A DNA stretch of 64,000 bases from Biomphalaria glabrata (GCF_947242115.1 NC_074721.1:38018254-38082253); one strand, 5' to 3'; numbered from the stretch's first letter, positions 47,757-59,125 are shown. The notes: generated by a model from the sequence alone, not told the origin. Numbers and translations: made by a program.

Positions 47757-47960
47757 TAATTCCATCAATATGGGAATTCCATGGTAACCTTTCATGTATT
47801 ATTACCCCTAGACTATTTTGAGTTTTTTAGTTTGTGTGACTGGTTTACCATGAATAAAGTAAGTAGTTTAACTTCTAAATCTACAAATGCCTCTTTGTCT
47901 GCGAATAAAATAAATTGATAAACAGTACTGTTATCATCAGCTCTACCTCAGATAGATCCA
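47757..47960 (-). mobile_element. CR1-like LINE, 5' continuation after the SINE
   Basis: 'ccatcaatatgggaattcca' and the antisense of the [14 protein letters not shown]-type segment match the copy at 39550-39670. Confidence 0.8.
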
Positions 47961-48199
47961 CATGAAAAATGCAAAGAGCAAAGAATGCCTTTCATCGCCC
48001 TGATTAAAACTTTTGACTTTGTCAGGAGAGATGGCCTCCTTCGAATTTTGCATTAAAAAAGGCTGCCCAAGCTTTAAAAATGGTTATGTCTTTCCTTGAC
48101 GAAATAATGGGATTATGGGAAACTGTAAAATGTAACCGTGTCTTCTTTATGAAAAGCTTCAACATTAACCGAAGGTTACAAACATATTAAGCCTTAGCC

Positions 48200-48625
48200 A
48201 AAGGCGTAGCTAGACATATGCGAGTGCTTCAGGCAGCTCGGGGCATCAAGTGGTGAGGGGCATCAAACTAAGAACAAACTTTCTCTGTGAAAAAAAAAAG
48301 ATATCGGCTAGATGATTCATTACCTAATATTGTTTTTACTTGCATATTTCTGACAAGGGCGATAACTGTGACTATATGCGATAAAATTATTGATAGTTTT
48401 GCGAGCAAGAAAGCAAGAAACAATTATTTGAAGAATCTTTTTATTAAATTGATTTTTTTTTTGCCAATTAGCAATACTTTAACCGTGAATACACATGAGT
48501 TCAGAAAAAAAAACAAAAAAAAACAACAACCTCTTTTCGCTGTTCTATTTCGTTTTTTTTTTAAAGGAGGGAGACATCTTGAGGAGCTGCCGCGCTGTGC
48601 ATCATACACCCTAGCTACGACACTG
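48200..48625 (+). mobile_element. hAT element, internally deleted, with transposase C-terminus
   Basis: TIRs CAAAGGCGTAGCTAG and CTAGCTACGACACTG. The 8-bp flanks gccttagc (48192-48199) and gctttagc (48626-48633) match at 7 of 8 bases. The plus strand encodes a short hAT-type C-terminal tail (KIIDSFASKKARNNYL). At 426 bp nearly all of the transposase is gone. Confidence 0.85.
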
Positions 48626-48716
48626 GCTTTAGCTGCTGCTACAGTCTTTATCATACATACAACAACTATTTTTTTAAATCTACAAAAAAAAAAAACACCT
48701 ACCATCCACTCCAAAC

Positions 48717-48873
48717 CAAGGACGTAGCTTGGAATTTTCCTTAATTTGGGGGCTTGGGGGCTGACCTGCATTTTGCGTAATAATTAATATTTAATGTAAA
48801 AAAACACTAATAGAGGCCCGGAGGATTTTCAAATTCTCCCCCACCCTTATTCCCCACCCAAGCTACGCCACTG
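48717..48873. mobile_element. hAT MITE with perfect target duplication
   Basis: TIRs CAAGGACGTAGCTTGG and CCAAGCTACGCCACTG. The 8-bp flanks ctccaaac (48709-48716 and 48874-48881) are identical. The element is 157 bp and non-coding, of the same terminal family as the larger element 92 bp to its left. Confidence 0.95.
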
Positions 48874-49059
48874 CTCCAAACGTGTTGGTAAATTATATAC
48901 TCAATATGACCAACGCTTAGAATGACCCTAACAAGAGACATACTCTTCAAGGATGATGCGGCAGTGACACACACATAGGAGGAACTCCACTCGTTACTTT
49001 CTAGTTTTTCGGTCTGAAAATGTGGGCATATTACCCCCGACCTGACGTCATTCTACAGC

Positions 49060-49185
49060 TTCATTGATGAATACATGGGCGGTGTCGATTACTAATTGCA
49101 TTGATGGGGAATGTCGAGTATTAATTGCATTGATGGGTGGTGTCGAGTATTGATTGCATTGATGGGTGATGTCAAGTATTAATTG
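49060..49185. repeat. 32-bp tandem repeat, about four copies
   Basis: Units of 'ggtgtcgagtattaattgca' plus 'ttgatggg'. Confidence 0.85.
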
Positions 49186-49189
49186 TGTG

Positions 49190-49545
49190 TAGTCCCACTT
49201 TCAAAGACCGCATCACAAACCAAGAGATTAGAGACAGGGTTACTGCAGCGATTGGACCCCATGACGACCTGCTAACTATTGTAAAGAAACGCAAGCTTAA
49301 AATATATGGCCACATTACAAGATCCACGGGGGCTCGCAAAGACCGTCCTTCAGGGAACAGTACCAGGAAAAAGAAGAAGAGGCAGACAGAGAAAACGATG
49401 GGAGGACAACATAAAAGAATGGACGGGCCTACCATTGATAGAGGTTCTAAACAAGGCAAAAGACAGGGAGGAATGGAGAAAGACGGTCGACAAATCTTGC
49501 TTGGTGCCCCAACAGTCCAACAGACTAAGGGAGAGGTAAAAGGTA
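49190..49545 (+). mobile_element. LINE 3' tail (GHITRS/WEDNIKEWTG family), best copy
   Basis: Encodes FKDRITNQEIRDRVTAAIGP, LLTIVKKRKLKIYGHITRS and, after a frame change, GLAKTVLQGTVPGKRRRGRQ, RKRWEDNIKEWTGLP and REEWRKTVDKS. This is the domain after RT in a common invertebrate LINE group, and the reference for the fragments at 4272, 23408-24488, 31960 and 33960. Confidence 0.88.
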
Positions 49546-49959
49546 GGTAAAAAAAAAGTCCAACGCTTATACGAAGTGTAATTGTATCAATTGGTTTGGA
49601 TCAGTCATGTAATTATATTTTTAACAACAATAAATCTTTGCGATTAATAATATTTTTACTAATTTTTTTTTTCAATACGATATGATCTTATCACTTCTCT
49701 GGACCAGTTGGGTAAATGGAAAGGGGAGGGGAGGAAGAAAGAGATATCTGAGTGGATTTACCGTAATTAATTTTTAAAAGCATTTACCAAAAAAAAAAAA
49801 AAAAGTAACGACCTGAGTTCAAACTCGTGGCTCACTTCTCCTCTGGCTGAGGCTCTAACCACTCCCCTACTAACTACCAATGACTAAAAAAACAAAGATT
49901 TACTGCTGCAAAGGTAAACGACTGTATACAAAATACGAAAAACATGCATATATGTAACA

Positions 49960-50345
49960 ATGCCGGACCAAGTTAAACAAAGGACGTTTGGGCCACGAGG
50001 CCTTCATCAGCTACAAAACAAAAAAAAAAACAAAAAAATGACGAACAATTAACACAAAATAGTCTTAAGTTAACTTATCTGTCCGATGTTGTACTCTATC
50101 GAGGCAGAAAAGAAATGAGCTACGCTGGTGTAAAAGCGCGGGTAAATCGGAAGGGGGCGGTGATGTCAGGAAAATGAGGTAGTGTTAGTGCCCATCGCAT
50201 ATTAAATAAAAGTGTGTTGGTTGTTGATCCCGTGAGGTTGGAGGGTGCCTGACATGTAAATAGGTTTGTTTTCGATCTGCAGAATGCATGTTTTTCGCAT
50301 TTTCTACTTATGACTAGAGAAGATTTCATAAGTTATATATTATAT
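49960..50345 (-). other. Unclassified repeat-like segment with hammerhead-like core
   Basis: Read on the minus strand, 50010-49985 is CUGAUGA, a 4-bp GGCC/GGCC stem with a UCGU loop, then CAAACG. It resembles a hammerhead ribozyme catalytic core apart from C at the conserved G12 position, and flanking stems are not obvious. The minus-strand ORF at 50329-50120 (KCEKHAFCRSKTNLFTC...) has no domain I can name. Penelope-like retroelements are known to carry hammerheads, so this could be such a remnant; the assignment is tentative. Confidence 0.3.
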
Positions 50346-50384
50346 ATATATCATAGTTATATATTGTTTGTTTCAATTTAGAGC

Positions 50385-50665
50385 GACGACATATAAAGGG
50401 GACAAATTCCTCTTTTACCTCCACTTCAGTCAAGTACATTCAAGTACAACTTATTTCCCTTGTTCGAGATACCTAAGAAAATAATTAATTACCGATATTT
50501 AATTAACTACTTGTTGTTTTTTTTTAGATTGATTCTATTGTTGGCATGTAAAAGAAATAACTCTGCGAAATTTCAGCTTGATCCGAGATTGAGTGCGGGA
50601 GAAATAGCGTGTACAAACTTTTTATCAGACTGACAAAGTGAGTGGATATAAGATTTGTAAAAAGA
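50385..50665 (+). repeat. Dispersed repeat D, near full length
   Basis: Runs from 'acatataaaggggacaaatt' through 'aaataattaattacc' and 'gggagaaatagcgtgtacaa' to 'gatataagatttgtaaaa'. Confidence 0.85.
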
Positions 50666-51063
50666 TCTCTATACAATTTATTTTATAGGAGTGAATTAGG
50701 TTAAAAAACAACAACAGAAAAACGCAAGCATACTCGCATGCGAAAGACAAAATTAAAGCGCATAAGTAGTAATACGTACACATATAGGCCAACGTTGTTA
50801 TGGTTTAATGCATCCAGCTGAGATATGTTAATGGTGACCCCCCTCCTCATTACCCCATCTTGCCTTCACTAAACAGACTTTTCCAGAAATAAACTCTTGG
50901 TTTAATTGGCTTATTCTTTTTTGTTCAACTATAGGCATAATATCATGAGCTAATTTGCTACATTCATTGATTTGTACTCAACTGTAAAATGTGCTCCGAT
51001 TTTATTTAAGCTCCACTTTTTATTTAAGCTCCACTTTTTATGACATTTTATAACCTTCCCTAT

Positions 51064-51301
51064 GTATGTGGCTGAGCGGTAAAGCGCTTGGCTTTTGAAC
51101 CTGTGGTCCCTGGTTCGAATCCTGGTGAAGACTGGGATTTTTAATTTCGGGATCTTCGGGCGCTTCTGAGTCTACCCAGGAATTAGTTGGAGAAAAGTAA
51201 AGGTGGTTGGTCGTTGTGCTGGCCGCATGACACCCTCGTTAACCGTAGGCCACAGAAACATATCATCTGCCCTATAGATCACAAGGTCTGAAAGGGGAAC
51301 A
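51064..51301 (+). mobile_element. tRNA-derived SINE family A
   Basis: Head 'gtggctgagcggtaaagcgc', box B 'ggttcgaatcc', a small deletion after 'tctgagtctacccag', end 'ggtctgaaaggggaac'. Confidence 0.9.
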
Positions 51302-51769
51302 TTTTTCCTTTACTCATGTGTGTCATTCGGTGTGGTCCGCGCCCGTCGCAAATTTTTCCCAGCTACGACTCTGAACTCTGTTTACACAGTGACAGGCTAA
51401 CAGACCGATGGGTAATAATCAATACCTTTTAAAGTATTAAAGTTAAGTTCTTAAGATATTTAAATTGTCAAGTGAGTGGGTATAAATTTATATACAAAGA
51501 TCAAGAGTCTTATATATTGATTATAGATCTGGTGTTGCTTTTCAGATGTAAAGTCAAACAAAACGCATTGTGCAACACATGGTCGTCTTAAACTAACAAA
51601 CAACTAACTGAAGATTATATTAGCAGGGGAGGCTCATGCTAAGGACCAATGCCTCCCGGGCCTTCGTATATACGCCCATTTTGTATCAAGATAATTATTA
51701 TTTGGTTTAAAATAGATTTAATTTTGTTTCATTTATGAACGCATGTGAATGTCGATATGTGAACACTGA

Positions 51770-51930
51770 CCTGCGACGTCACAACCTATGGTCATATTAG
51801 ACTAATAGCTCGTTGTTACGTCACATGCCTTGACGCCAGGGCTTAAACGTGGCAACGAGCTATTGGTCTAAACTGCCCACATGCTGTGACGTTGCAGATC
51901 AGTGTTGAGGCCTTTTATAAGGAACGGTCT
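51770..51930. repeat. Dispersed repeat E with internal inverted repeat
   Basis: The arms 'agactaatagctcgttgtta' and 'ggcaacgagctattggtct' are inverted, with a spacer of about 35 bp. The right part is shared with 34485-34600. Confidence 0.65.
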
Positions 51931-53559
51931 TGGTTCAGTCCTTGACTAACGATTGGGTCTCACATCGACACGTTCTTCTCGTATGTTATACATTTAAAAC
52001 ATTGCTTTAAAAAACAGACGTAAAGTCTCCCAGGTCGCTAGCTTTCCTGACCCAGTTTCATGCTTTCTAAATCCTCTATGAACCCAACACTTATCTGGAC
52101 CAGTTGGGAAAAAGGAGAGGGAAGAAAGGGATGTTTGTGTTTATGTGCACTCAAAGCTCCAGTCTCCTGACGAGGAGTAATTCAGCTTATACCGCCACGT
52201 CTTTCAAGTACGATTCTTTCCCTTGTTGAATACCTTGATAGATAGACGTATCTTCCTTTTGCCGACGCCTGATAACCTTATGGAAAGGGAACTATATCTA
52301 GTTGGAACAGAGCAATATATTCATTCATTAGGACATTGACCTCACTCATTTAAAAAAAAAAAATAAAAGCGAAAAATAAAAAGTTATTTGGGTTAAGGAT
52401 AAGGTCGAACTGACATTCACCTGCGCAAAGTGGCAAGTGAGACAGCTGTTGGCAGACATGTATCCCACTCCACCAAGCCTGATAGTGTTTATTGCTTTCT
52501 TAACACTGGCCATTATCTGCTTTATCTGCTTTATCTGCTTGTGCGCGTAAATGGGTTAATGCTTCATGTATAATTGTCTATATTCTTGGACAACTGCCTA
52601 CGTTTGCTGATATGTGAACCTGACCGTCCAGAACATAATGGTGTCATTGTGTTGTTAATGTTAGCGTGCGGGCTCGGATCTAGGTCAGGCCTAGGCCTGG
52701 TGCTAACTAGAATTGATAACAGCGATTCCACGTCTGACAAAAAAAAAAAGAAATAGAAATAAATAAACAAAAAAAAAAACAAAAAAAACCAAATAAAACA
52801 GTCATGCTAGTGTCTCCCCCGCCGCCAAGCGCTATCTTGCATTCTTCATTGTAGAAACGCATTGTTTTGACATCTACATCTCATTATTCATCCTTTTTAA
52901 GAAAGGCAGGTCAAATTAAGGCAAATAAAGTGACATGGGGACGGGACCGGTCGTGAAGTGTGACTGACAAATCGAGGCTCACGTAGCGTAAGTATTTCTT
53001 TATTAGGCGTATTTATCGTAATATTATCTCCATGTTAGGAGAGACCTATTGTTGTAGGCTTGTCTTGGTCAGAATAAGACGCCAACAGAGTAATGATTAA
53101 ACGCTCAAAAATATATAATTTTCAAGAACCTTTTAAATAATGTTTTACTTGATAAATATTTTAATATGAATTTATAGGCCCTTACTACAAAGCAAATACA
53201 ACTGATTTGTTACTTGAAAAGATAAGAGCCCCCTCAGATTTAGATTAAGGCTTTAAGGATGGCCACCGAAAGACTGTAACTTTTTTTTTTTGTTACAGAA
53301 TTATAATTCAAAGCTCTTAAAACAAAACATTCCGGAAGTGGGAGATGAACTTAAGTGGACCTACTCTAAAGTTTTTGAATTTTTTAGGATTCAAGCAAAA
53401 ATTGTGAGCTATAGTCCCAAATGTATTTCTACAATAGAAAAATATCCGATTGAGTGAAAAATTTCGTTTGAATTCTAAATTTTTCCAAAACAAAGTCTTT
53501 TAAAAAAATAATTATGATAAATTCCTGTGAAATTACAAAAACTCTTTCGCTCTACTTAG
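51931..53559. other. Intergenic stretch without recognised features
   Basis: Apart from A runs and a triple 'tatctgcttt' near 52515-52540, nothing is assignable. Confidence 0.4.
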
Positions 53560-54613
53560 CTATTCTGTTTTAAAACGTCATGTTTTCGTCTGGAAAGGGG
53601 AGGGGGCGTAAGAGTGAAAACGATTAATACACGCTCCTTTTTATAATTTCTGCTTATGATTGCATTTGGCATTAAAGGATAGGGGTGGGGCGACTCGATG
53701 TAAGAATTTAATTTATTGCATATATAAATTATATTAGTGACATATTTTTTTTTTAAATTTTGTAATTTTTAACTACAATACAAAAAGAACAAGTTTTTGC
53801 TTTTTCCGATGGGCGGTGGGAGGTTTTATGTATCGCTCCTCCCACCTGGTACAACCCGCTGTTTATTTTATATTTACTAATGATAACATTTGAGATTAAA
53901 GTGTGGTGCGACATAATATTTAAATAGGTTCAAATATCAATATGTAGCATATATTATATACATATTCAACTGCACAAGCTATGATTTCTCCATGAAAATA
54001 GGACCGCCCCCCTCACTCAGAGGACTAGAAGGGGGGAGGGAAGTAGATGCAATCGCCACGCCCCCCTACATCACCGAATCGGCAAAGATATCAGAATGGG
54101 GAGCGACATAATTTAAAACTTATATGTTAATTCAACTAATTTTATTTACAAACAATGATTTCTCCATAAAAATAGGACCGCCCTCCCCACTCAAAGGGTT
54201 TAGTTGGAAAGGGACGTAGATGTATTCGCCCCCCACCCCACCCAATCGGCCAGCTGTGGAACGACATAATATAAGGATCTGTTAAAATATCAATAACACG
54301 TTTTCATCATATATATATATATATATATATGGTGGGGGTGGGGGGAGGGATTGATGCCGTCGCCCCTCCCCAACCCAATCAAATCGCCACCATACTGGGG
54401 GGTGGGGTGGAGAATTATTTAAAAAATATGTTGAAATATAAATAATTAGTACATATTATTAACATAAGTAATAAATTCGTATACAAATTGTGTGATTTCT
54501 TTACTAAAATTCGTCCGCCCCCCCCCCACCCTTCGGGAAGAGGGTCGGCCGAGTGTGTGTGGGAGGGGTGGGGGGGGGTGGCTATCGCCCCTACCCGCTC
54601 TGGATCCGCCAGT
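53560..54613 (-). repeat. Element built of about five repeats with alternating GC-rich and AT-rich blocks
   Basis: Repeats of about 150-200 bp combine 'gatttctccataaaaatagg', 'accgcccccctcact', 'agtagatgcaatcgcc' and 'gcgacataat' blocks. The right end 'ctctggatccgccagtg', read inward as cactggcggatccagag, looks like a DNA-transposon terminus. Left boundary uncertain; no ORF. Confidence 0.55.
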
Positions 54614-54725
54614 GCCTGACATTAGTAGGGAAAGTAAAGATGCTTGGTGGTTGTGCTGTCCATAAAACAACACCACTAACCGTCGGCTACAGAAACAGAT
54701 CATCTGGCCTATAGATCACAATTCT
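54613..54725 (+). mobile_element. SINE family A, 3' half
   Basis: 'cctgacattagtagggaaag' to 'ggcctatagatcacaa'. Its 5' junction coincides with the end of the preceding element. Confidence 0.75.
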
Positions 54726-54769
54726 CTAAATTCTACTTTTTGTTTCCTTTCTTCAAAACGAAGGAGCTA

Positions 54770-54911
54770 TACCACAGACCTATATATATATAGATAGATT
54801 ATACCTAGACTGAAAAAGGGAACCAATTCTTATCCGATAATGATCAGATCACAGACATATATATATATATATAAAGAATTCTTATCCGATAATGATCAGA
54901 TCACAGACCTA

Positions 54912-54956
<45 letters not shown>

Positions 54957-54972
54957 TATATATATGTATATA
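54770..54972. repeat. (TA)n tracts alternating with a direct repeat of about 50 bp
   Basis: 'gataatgatcagatcacaga' occurs twice, each time followed by a TA tract, the last about 60 bp long. Confidence 0.85.
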
Positions 54973-55325
54973 TATAGATTGCTATGCTCGAAACTTTTTT
55001 TTCAAGCTGTAAGGAAATCGATCTTTTCTTTTTTAGAAAAGTAATGATCTTTGGTTTTAAAATAGAATGGGCTATAAATCACAGAACTATATATTCACGC
55101 AAAGTTATGAAATAAAACCATTTCCTGTTAGATTCTATTGATATAATGTTTCGAAAATCCTAGATCAAAATAATTCGCGTCTGTTGATTTTAATCATCTT
55201 ATGTACATTTATATATATTGATTACTTAGATCTTTCTAGACTATGTAACTGAAATGGCAAAATAATAATTACTAGACGAGAGTGCACTTATTTTCAATGT
55301 TTAATGGACCTCATTCTCCAATCGT

Positions 55326-55460
55326 AAACAAACAACATTTAGCCACGTGATTCTCCATCTCTAGCATACAAATTACGTAATTCATAAAGACTGTCACGTG
55401 ATACGTTTTTTTTCTGCATTGTTTTATCAATATTATCACGTGGCTAAATGTTGTTTGTTT
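55326..55460. repeat. Perfect 25-bp inverted repeat, 85-nt spacer
   Basis: The arms 55326-55350 and 55436-55460 are exact reverse complements (aaacaaacaacatttagcca plus cgtga). An additional 'tcacgtga' palindrome lies inside the loop. It stands immediately before the LINE at 55463, so it may be a hairpin MITE or a LINE insertion target. Confidence 0.9.
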
Positions 55461-55462
55461 GT

Positions 55463-57128
55463 TTGGACATGGGGCACCAATAAAAGACAAGCAAGGCAAA
55501 ACTTTGTTAACGAAAGAAGAACAAGATGCAAGATGAGTAGAGCACTTTAAAGAGACCCTTAACCAACTGTCGCCAGACCTAACTTACATATTCAAGGACC
55601 CCTCTCCAGACAATGATCTCAAGGTCAAGACAGACCCAATAACTGCTGAGGAGGTTACCATGGCCATAGCAGTGCTAAAGAATAACAAAACACTAGGACT
55701 ATACATGATATCAGCAGAAATGCTAAAATATGGGGGACAGTGCATTGTTAACAGAATGACTGATCTCTTAAATCTCTGTTGGCGAACTTCAAAAGTCCCA
55801 GAGGACTGGCAAAAGGGAATGATTGTAAAGCTTCCAAAAAAGGGCAACTTGGCAGACTGCAACAACTGGAGGGGCATTACTCTCCTCTCTGTCCCAGGCA
55901 AAGTTTTCAGCACTGTTTTGTTGAGATGCCTCAACAGTCTGTAGATGAAAGGCTCAGAGAAGAACAAGCAGGTTTCCGAAGAGGCAGATCATGTACAGAG
56001 CAGATTTTCGTTTTACGAAATATCATAGAACAAAGTCTTGAGTACCAACAACGGCTAACGATCAGTTTTGTGGACTTAGAGAATACGGTCTCCCAGAAAA
56101 ATTCGTCCAGATCCTACGACACCTTTACAGTCAGTCTAGTTGCTGCATTAAAACAGAAGAGGGAACAACAGAGATTTTTACAATCGAGACAGGTGTGAGA
56201 CAGGGGTGCATCTTATCTCCCTTCCTTTTCCTCCTAGCCATCGACTACATAATGAGGAGAGCAATGAACCAGACTGCCTTTGGTATTCCATGGCATGAAC
56301 AACTCCGATTGACGGACTTGGACTTTGCTGATGATGTTGCACTACTCGGGGCTACAAATAAATGCATTCAAGAAATGACGGAGAGCCTAGACAGAGAGGC
56401 ACCCAAAATTTGCCTCCGCATAAACTTGGATAAGACTAAAATTATGCGAGTGGGATATAAGGCAAAGGGTGTCCCCGTCAGACTTGGCGAGTCAAAGCTT
56501 GAAGAGCTGGACAAGTTCACGTACCTTGGCAGCATCATAACAAATGATGGAGATGCTTACCATGATGTAGCATGCCGAATAGGAAAGGCAGGGAGCATTT
56601 TCCAAAGGCTGCAGCCTATTTGGACTAGCCAAGCCATTGGACTCGAGACAAAAATACACCTTCTCAACACAATCGTCATTCCAACTGCTACATATGCATG
56701 TGAGACGTGGAAGTCATCTGTCAAAATTGAGAAAAGACTAAATGTGGCTCAACAAAGATGGCTGAGACGGATTTTGGGAGTCAGTTACACAGACCGGATC
56801 TCAAATAGGGAAATCCTATGCCGAACTGGGAGTCGAACACTTAGTGAGGTTGTGACTGAGCGTCGCATGAGGTTTGCGGGACATGTTCTACGTCAAAATG
56901 AATTACGCACACCAAGAGTTGCGATAACATGGAAGCCAAAACGAGGAAAGCGCAATCAGGGACGTCCTCGTATTACCTGGCGACACACCTTCATGGAGGA
57001 CCTCAGAACAGTGGACACCAGGTGGGAGGAGGCTTCAGACATTGCCAGTGACAGATCATTATGGAGACAGCTTGCCGCCCAATGCGCCGAACGGCGCGGG
57101 AGGACCTAAGTCTAAGTAAGTAAAAGAT
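55463..57128 (+). mobile_element. RTE-like LINE, 5'-truncated, recent copy
   Basis: Frames in order: DNDLKVKTDPITAEEVTMA, KNNKTLGLYMISAEMLKYGG, VPEDWQKGMIVKLPKKGN, NWRGITLLSVPGKVFS, then a +1 shift into QAGFRRGRSCTEQIFVLR and ISFVDLE, where the AFDSV-type segment is deleted. Another shift leads to a 304-codon open frame (56195-57109): RQGCILSPFLFLLAIDYIMR, LTDLDFADDVALLG (catalytic FADD present), YLGSIITNDGDAYHDV, ACETW, RRILGVSYTDRISNREIL, MRFAGHVLRQ, GRPRITWRHTF. Clade assigned by resemblance, RTE/RTE-X most likely. Two decayed copies lie at 10847 and 42560. Confidence 0.92.
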
Positions 57129-57404
57129 CTTCATGTCCAGTCTCGATATAGCATATATAGGTCTGTGAGCTATACATTCTTTGCAATCATTTCTTTTTTT
57201 TTTTTTTAGTTCATGACTTCCGGGGAAATTTTGACAAACATTTCTGACGTCTCCACGACGGTTCTAATTTTAACCTAATAGAAAATGATCAGAGTGTGCT
57301 CCCATCTTTATTTTCTTTGACACGACTCAAACACCGCAAATTTCTTTTTTTTTTTTTGGATTGTCCTTTTTGAAACATAGTATAGTCAAAATTTAGTAGA
57401 AATA

Positions 57405-57870
57405 TTTTTTACAAAGCTTATATCAGCTCATGTTGTCTGTCTGTCTTTCAGTCTGTCTGGTGAAAAGTTTGAACATTTCTTTTCTCCCATTTCCTGTTAT
57501 CCTCGGATCAAGTTACAATTTAGCACAATTATTCATTGAACGTAAGATTTGAATCAACCCGAACAACAATAGTTAATTAATTCTTTTGTAATTAATTATT
57601 TTGTTTGACATCAACATAAGGGAAATAAATTCTACTTAATGAAAGATGTATATATGGATTTAATCCCCTTATTACGTTTTGACACGTATTTGTCTCCCAC
57701 TTTCCATTCTCGGATCAACTTGCAGTTTTGCATAATTATTTATAGTCGATCACAATACACGAATCAATCAAAAAATTAATCAATTAGTTAATCATTTAGT
57801 ACTAATTAAGTAATTTTCTTTTATATAGTAGAAAGGGAGCTAAACCCTGTATTTTTCAGATAAATGGTAG
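57405..57870 (-). repeat. Two tandem copies of dispersed repeat D, minus orientation
   Basis: The first copy starts 'ttttttacaaagcttatatc' with 'tgtctgtctttcagtctgtc', 'tcggatcaagttacaattta' and 'agggaaataaattctac'. The second begins near 57645 with 'tctcccactttccattctcg'. Confidence 0.85.
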
Positions 57871-58065
57871 TAATTAGTGGTTCTTTCCCTTAGACAAGCT
57901 TTGATTTTGTTTTTTTAAAGTATTATTTTTTTCTATTGCATGTTTAAACTTCTTGTTCCTAAATGCTACAAACGGCAATGCCTTTAAGTCCGAATCTAAG
58001 GATGCGTGCAGAGTTTCACATAAATGGTACAAATATTCATTATAGGCCGAATCTGAACCTTGTCC

Positions 58066-59125
58066 TGGCGCTCCGTACATATAGGTCTGTGAATGAATCT
58101 CATTCATGGTCACCTACCAAAGTCTTATTCACAACACTCCCCACGGCCCTACCTGTATTTAGTGCTACTAGCTACCTTTGTACATAAGTTACACGCCTAC
58201 ATTTCATAGCCTTGTCTAAGCTGATCCTCAACCATTTGTAGTCTCTCCGTACATAGAGGTGTGTGAATGAATCTCATTCATGGTCACCTACCAAAGTCTT
58301 ATTTACAAGACTCCCCAAGGCCCTACCTGTATTTAGTGCTACCAGCTACCTTTGTACATAAGTTACACGCCTACATTTCATAGCCTTGTCTAAGCTGATC
58401 CTCAACCATTTGTAGTCTCTTCGTACATATAGGTCTGTGAATGAATCTCATTCATGGTCACCTACCAAAGTCTTATTCACAACCGCTCCCCACGGCCCTA
58501 CCTGTATTTAGTGCTACCAGCCACCTTTGTACATAAGTTACACGCCTACATTTCATAGCCTTGTCTAGGCTGATCCTCAACCATTTGTAGTCTCTCCGTA
58601 CATATAGGTCTGTGAATGAATCTCATTCATGGTCACCTACCAAAGTCTTATTCACAACCGCTCCCCACGGCCCTACCTGTATTTAGTGCTACCAGCTACC
58701 TTTGTACATAAGTTACACGCCTACATTTCATAGCCTTGTCTAAGCTGATCCTCAACCATTTGTAGTCTCTTCGTACATATAGGTCTGTGAATGAATCTCA
58801 TTCATGGTCACCTACCAAAGTCTTATTCACAACCGCTCCCCACGGCCCTACCTGTATTTAGTGCTACCAGCTACCTTTGTACATAAGTTACACGCCTACA
58901 TTTCATAGCCTTGTCTAGGCTGATCCTCAACCATTTGTAGTCTCTCCGTACATATAGGTCTGTGAATGAATCTCATTCATGGTCACCTACCAAAGTCTTA
59001 TTCACAACCGCTCCCCACGGCCCTACCTGTATTTAGTGCTACCAGCTACCTTTGTACATAAGTTACACGCCTACATTTCATAACCTTGTCTAAGCTGATC
59101 CTCAACCATTTGTAGTCTCTCCCAA
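58066..59125. repeat. 175-bp satellite, six monomers, 350-bp dimer organisation
   Basis: Monomer boundaries 'gtctctccgt/gtctcttcgt' fall at 58241, 58415, 58590, 58765, 58940 and 59115. Variants alternate: CCGT monomers follow 'taggc', TCGT monomers follow 'taagc' from 58566 onward, giving a two-monomer higher-order unit. Each monomer contains the palindrome 'atgaatctcattcat'. It lies 900 bp upstream of the C1GALT1 start exon. Confidence 0.96.

Noticed and set aside
48287-48771. 146- and 115-codon overlapping ORFs
   Set aside because: They run across an hAT remnant into A and T runs. Only the short hAT tail (KIIDSFASKKAR) is meaningful.
49806-49870. Minus-strand tRNA-like sequence ('agtggttagagcctc', 'gagtttgaactc')
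   Set aside because: It resembles box A and box B spacing, but a full cloverleaf cannot be made by eye and there is no matching acceptor stem. At most a SINE relic.
58066-59125. CRISPR-like array
   Set aside because: Whole monomers are conserved with no unique spacers, and the host is an animal. It is a satellite.
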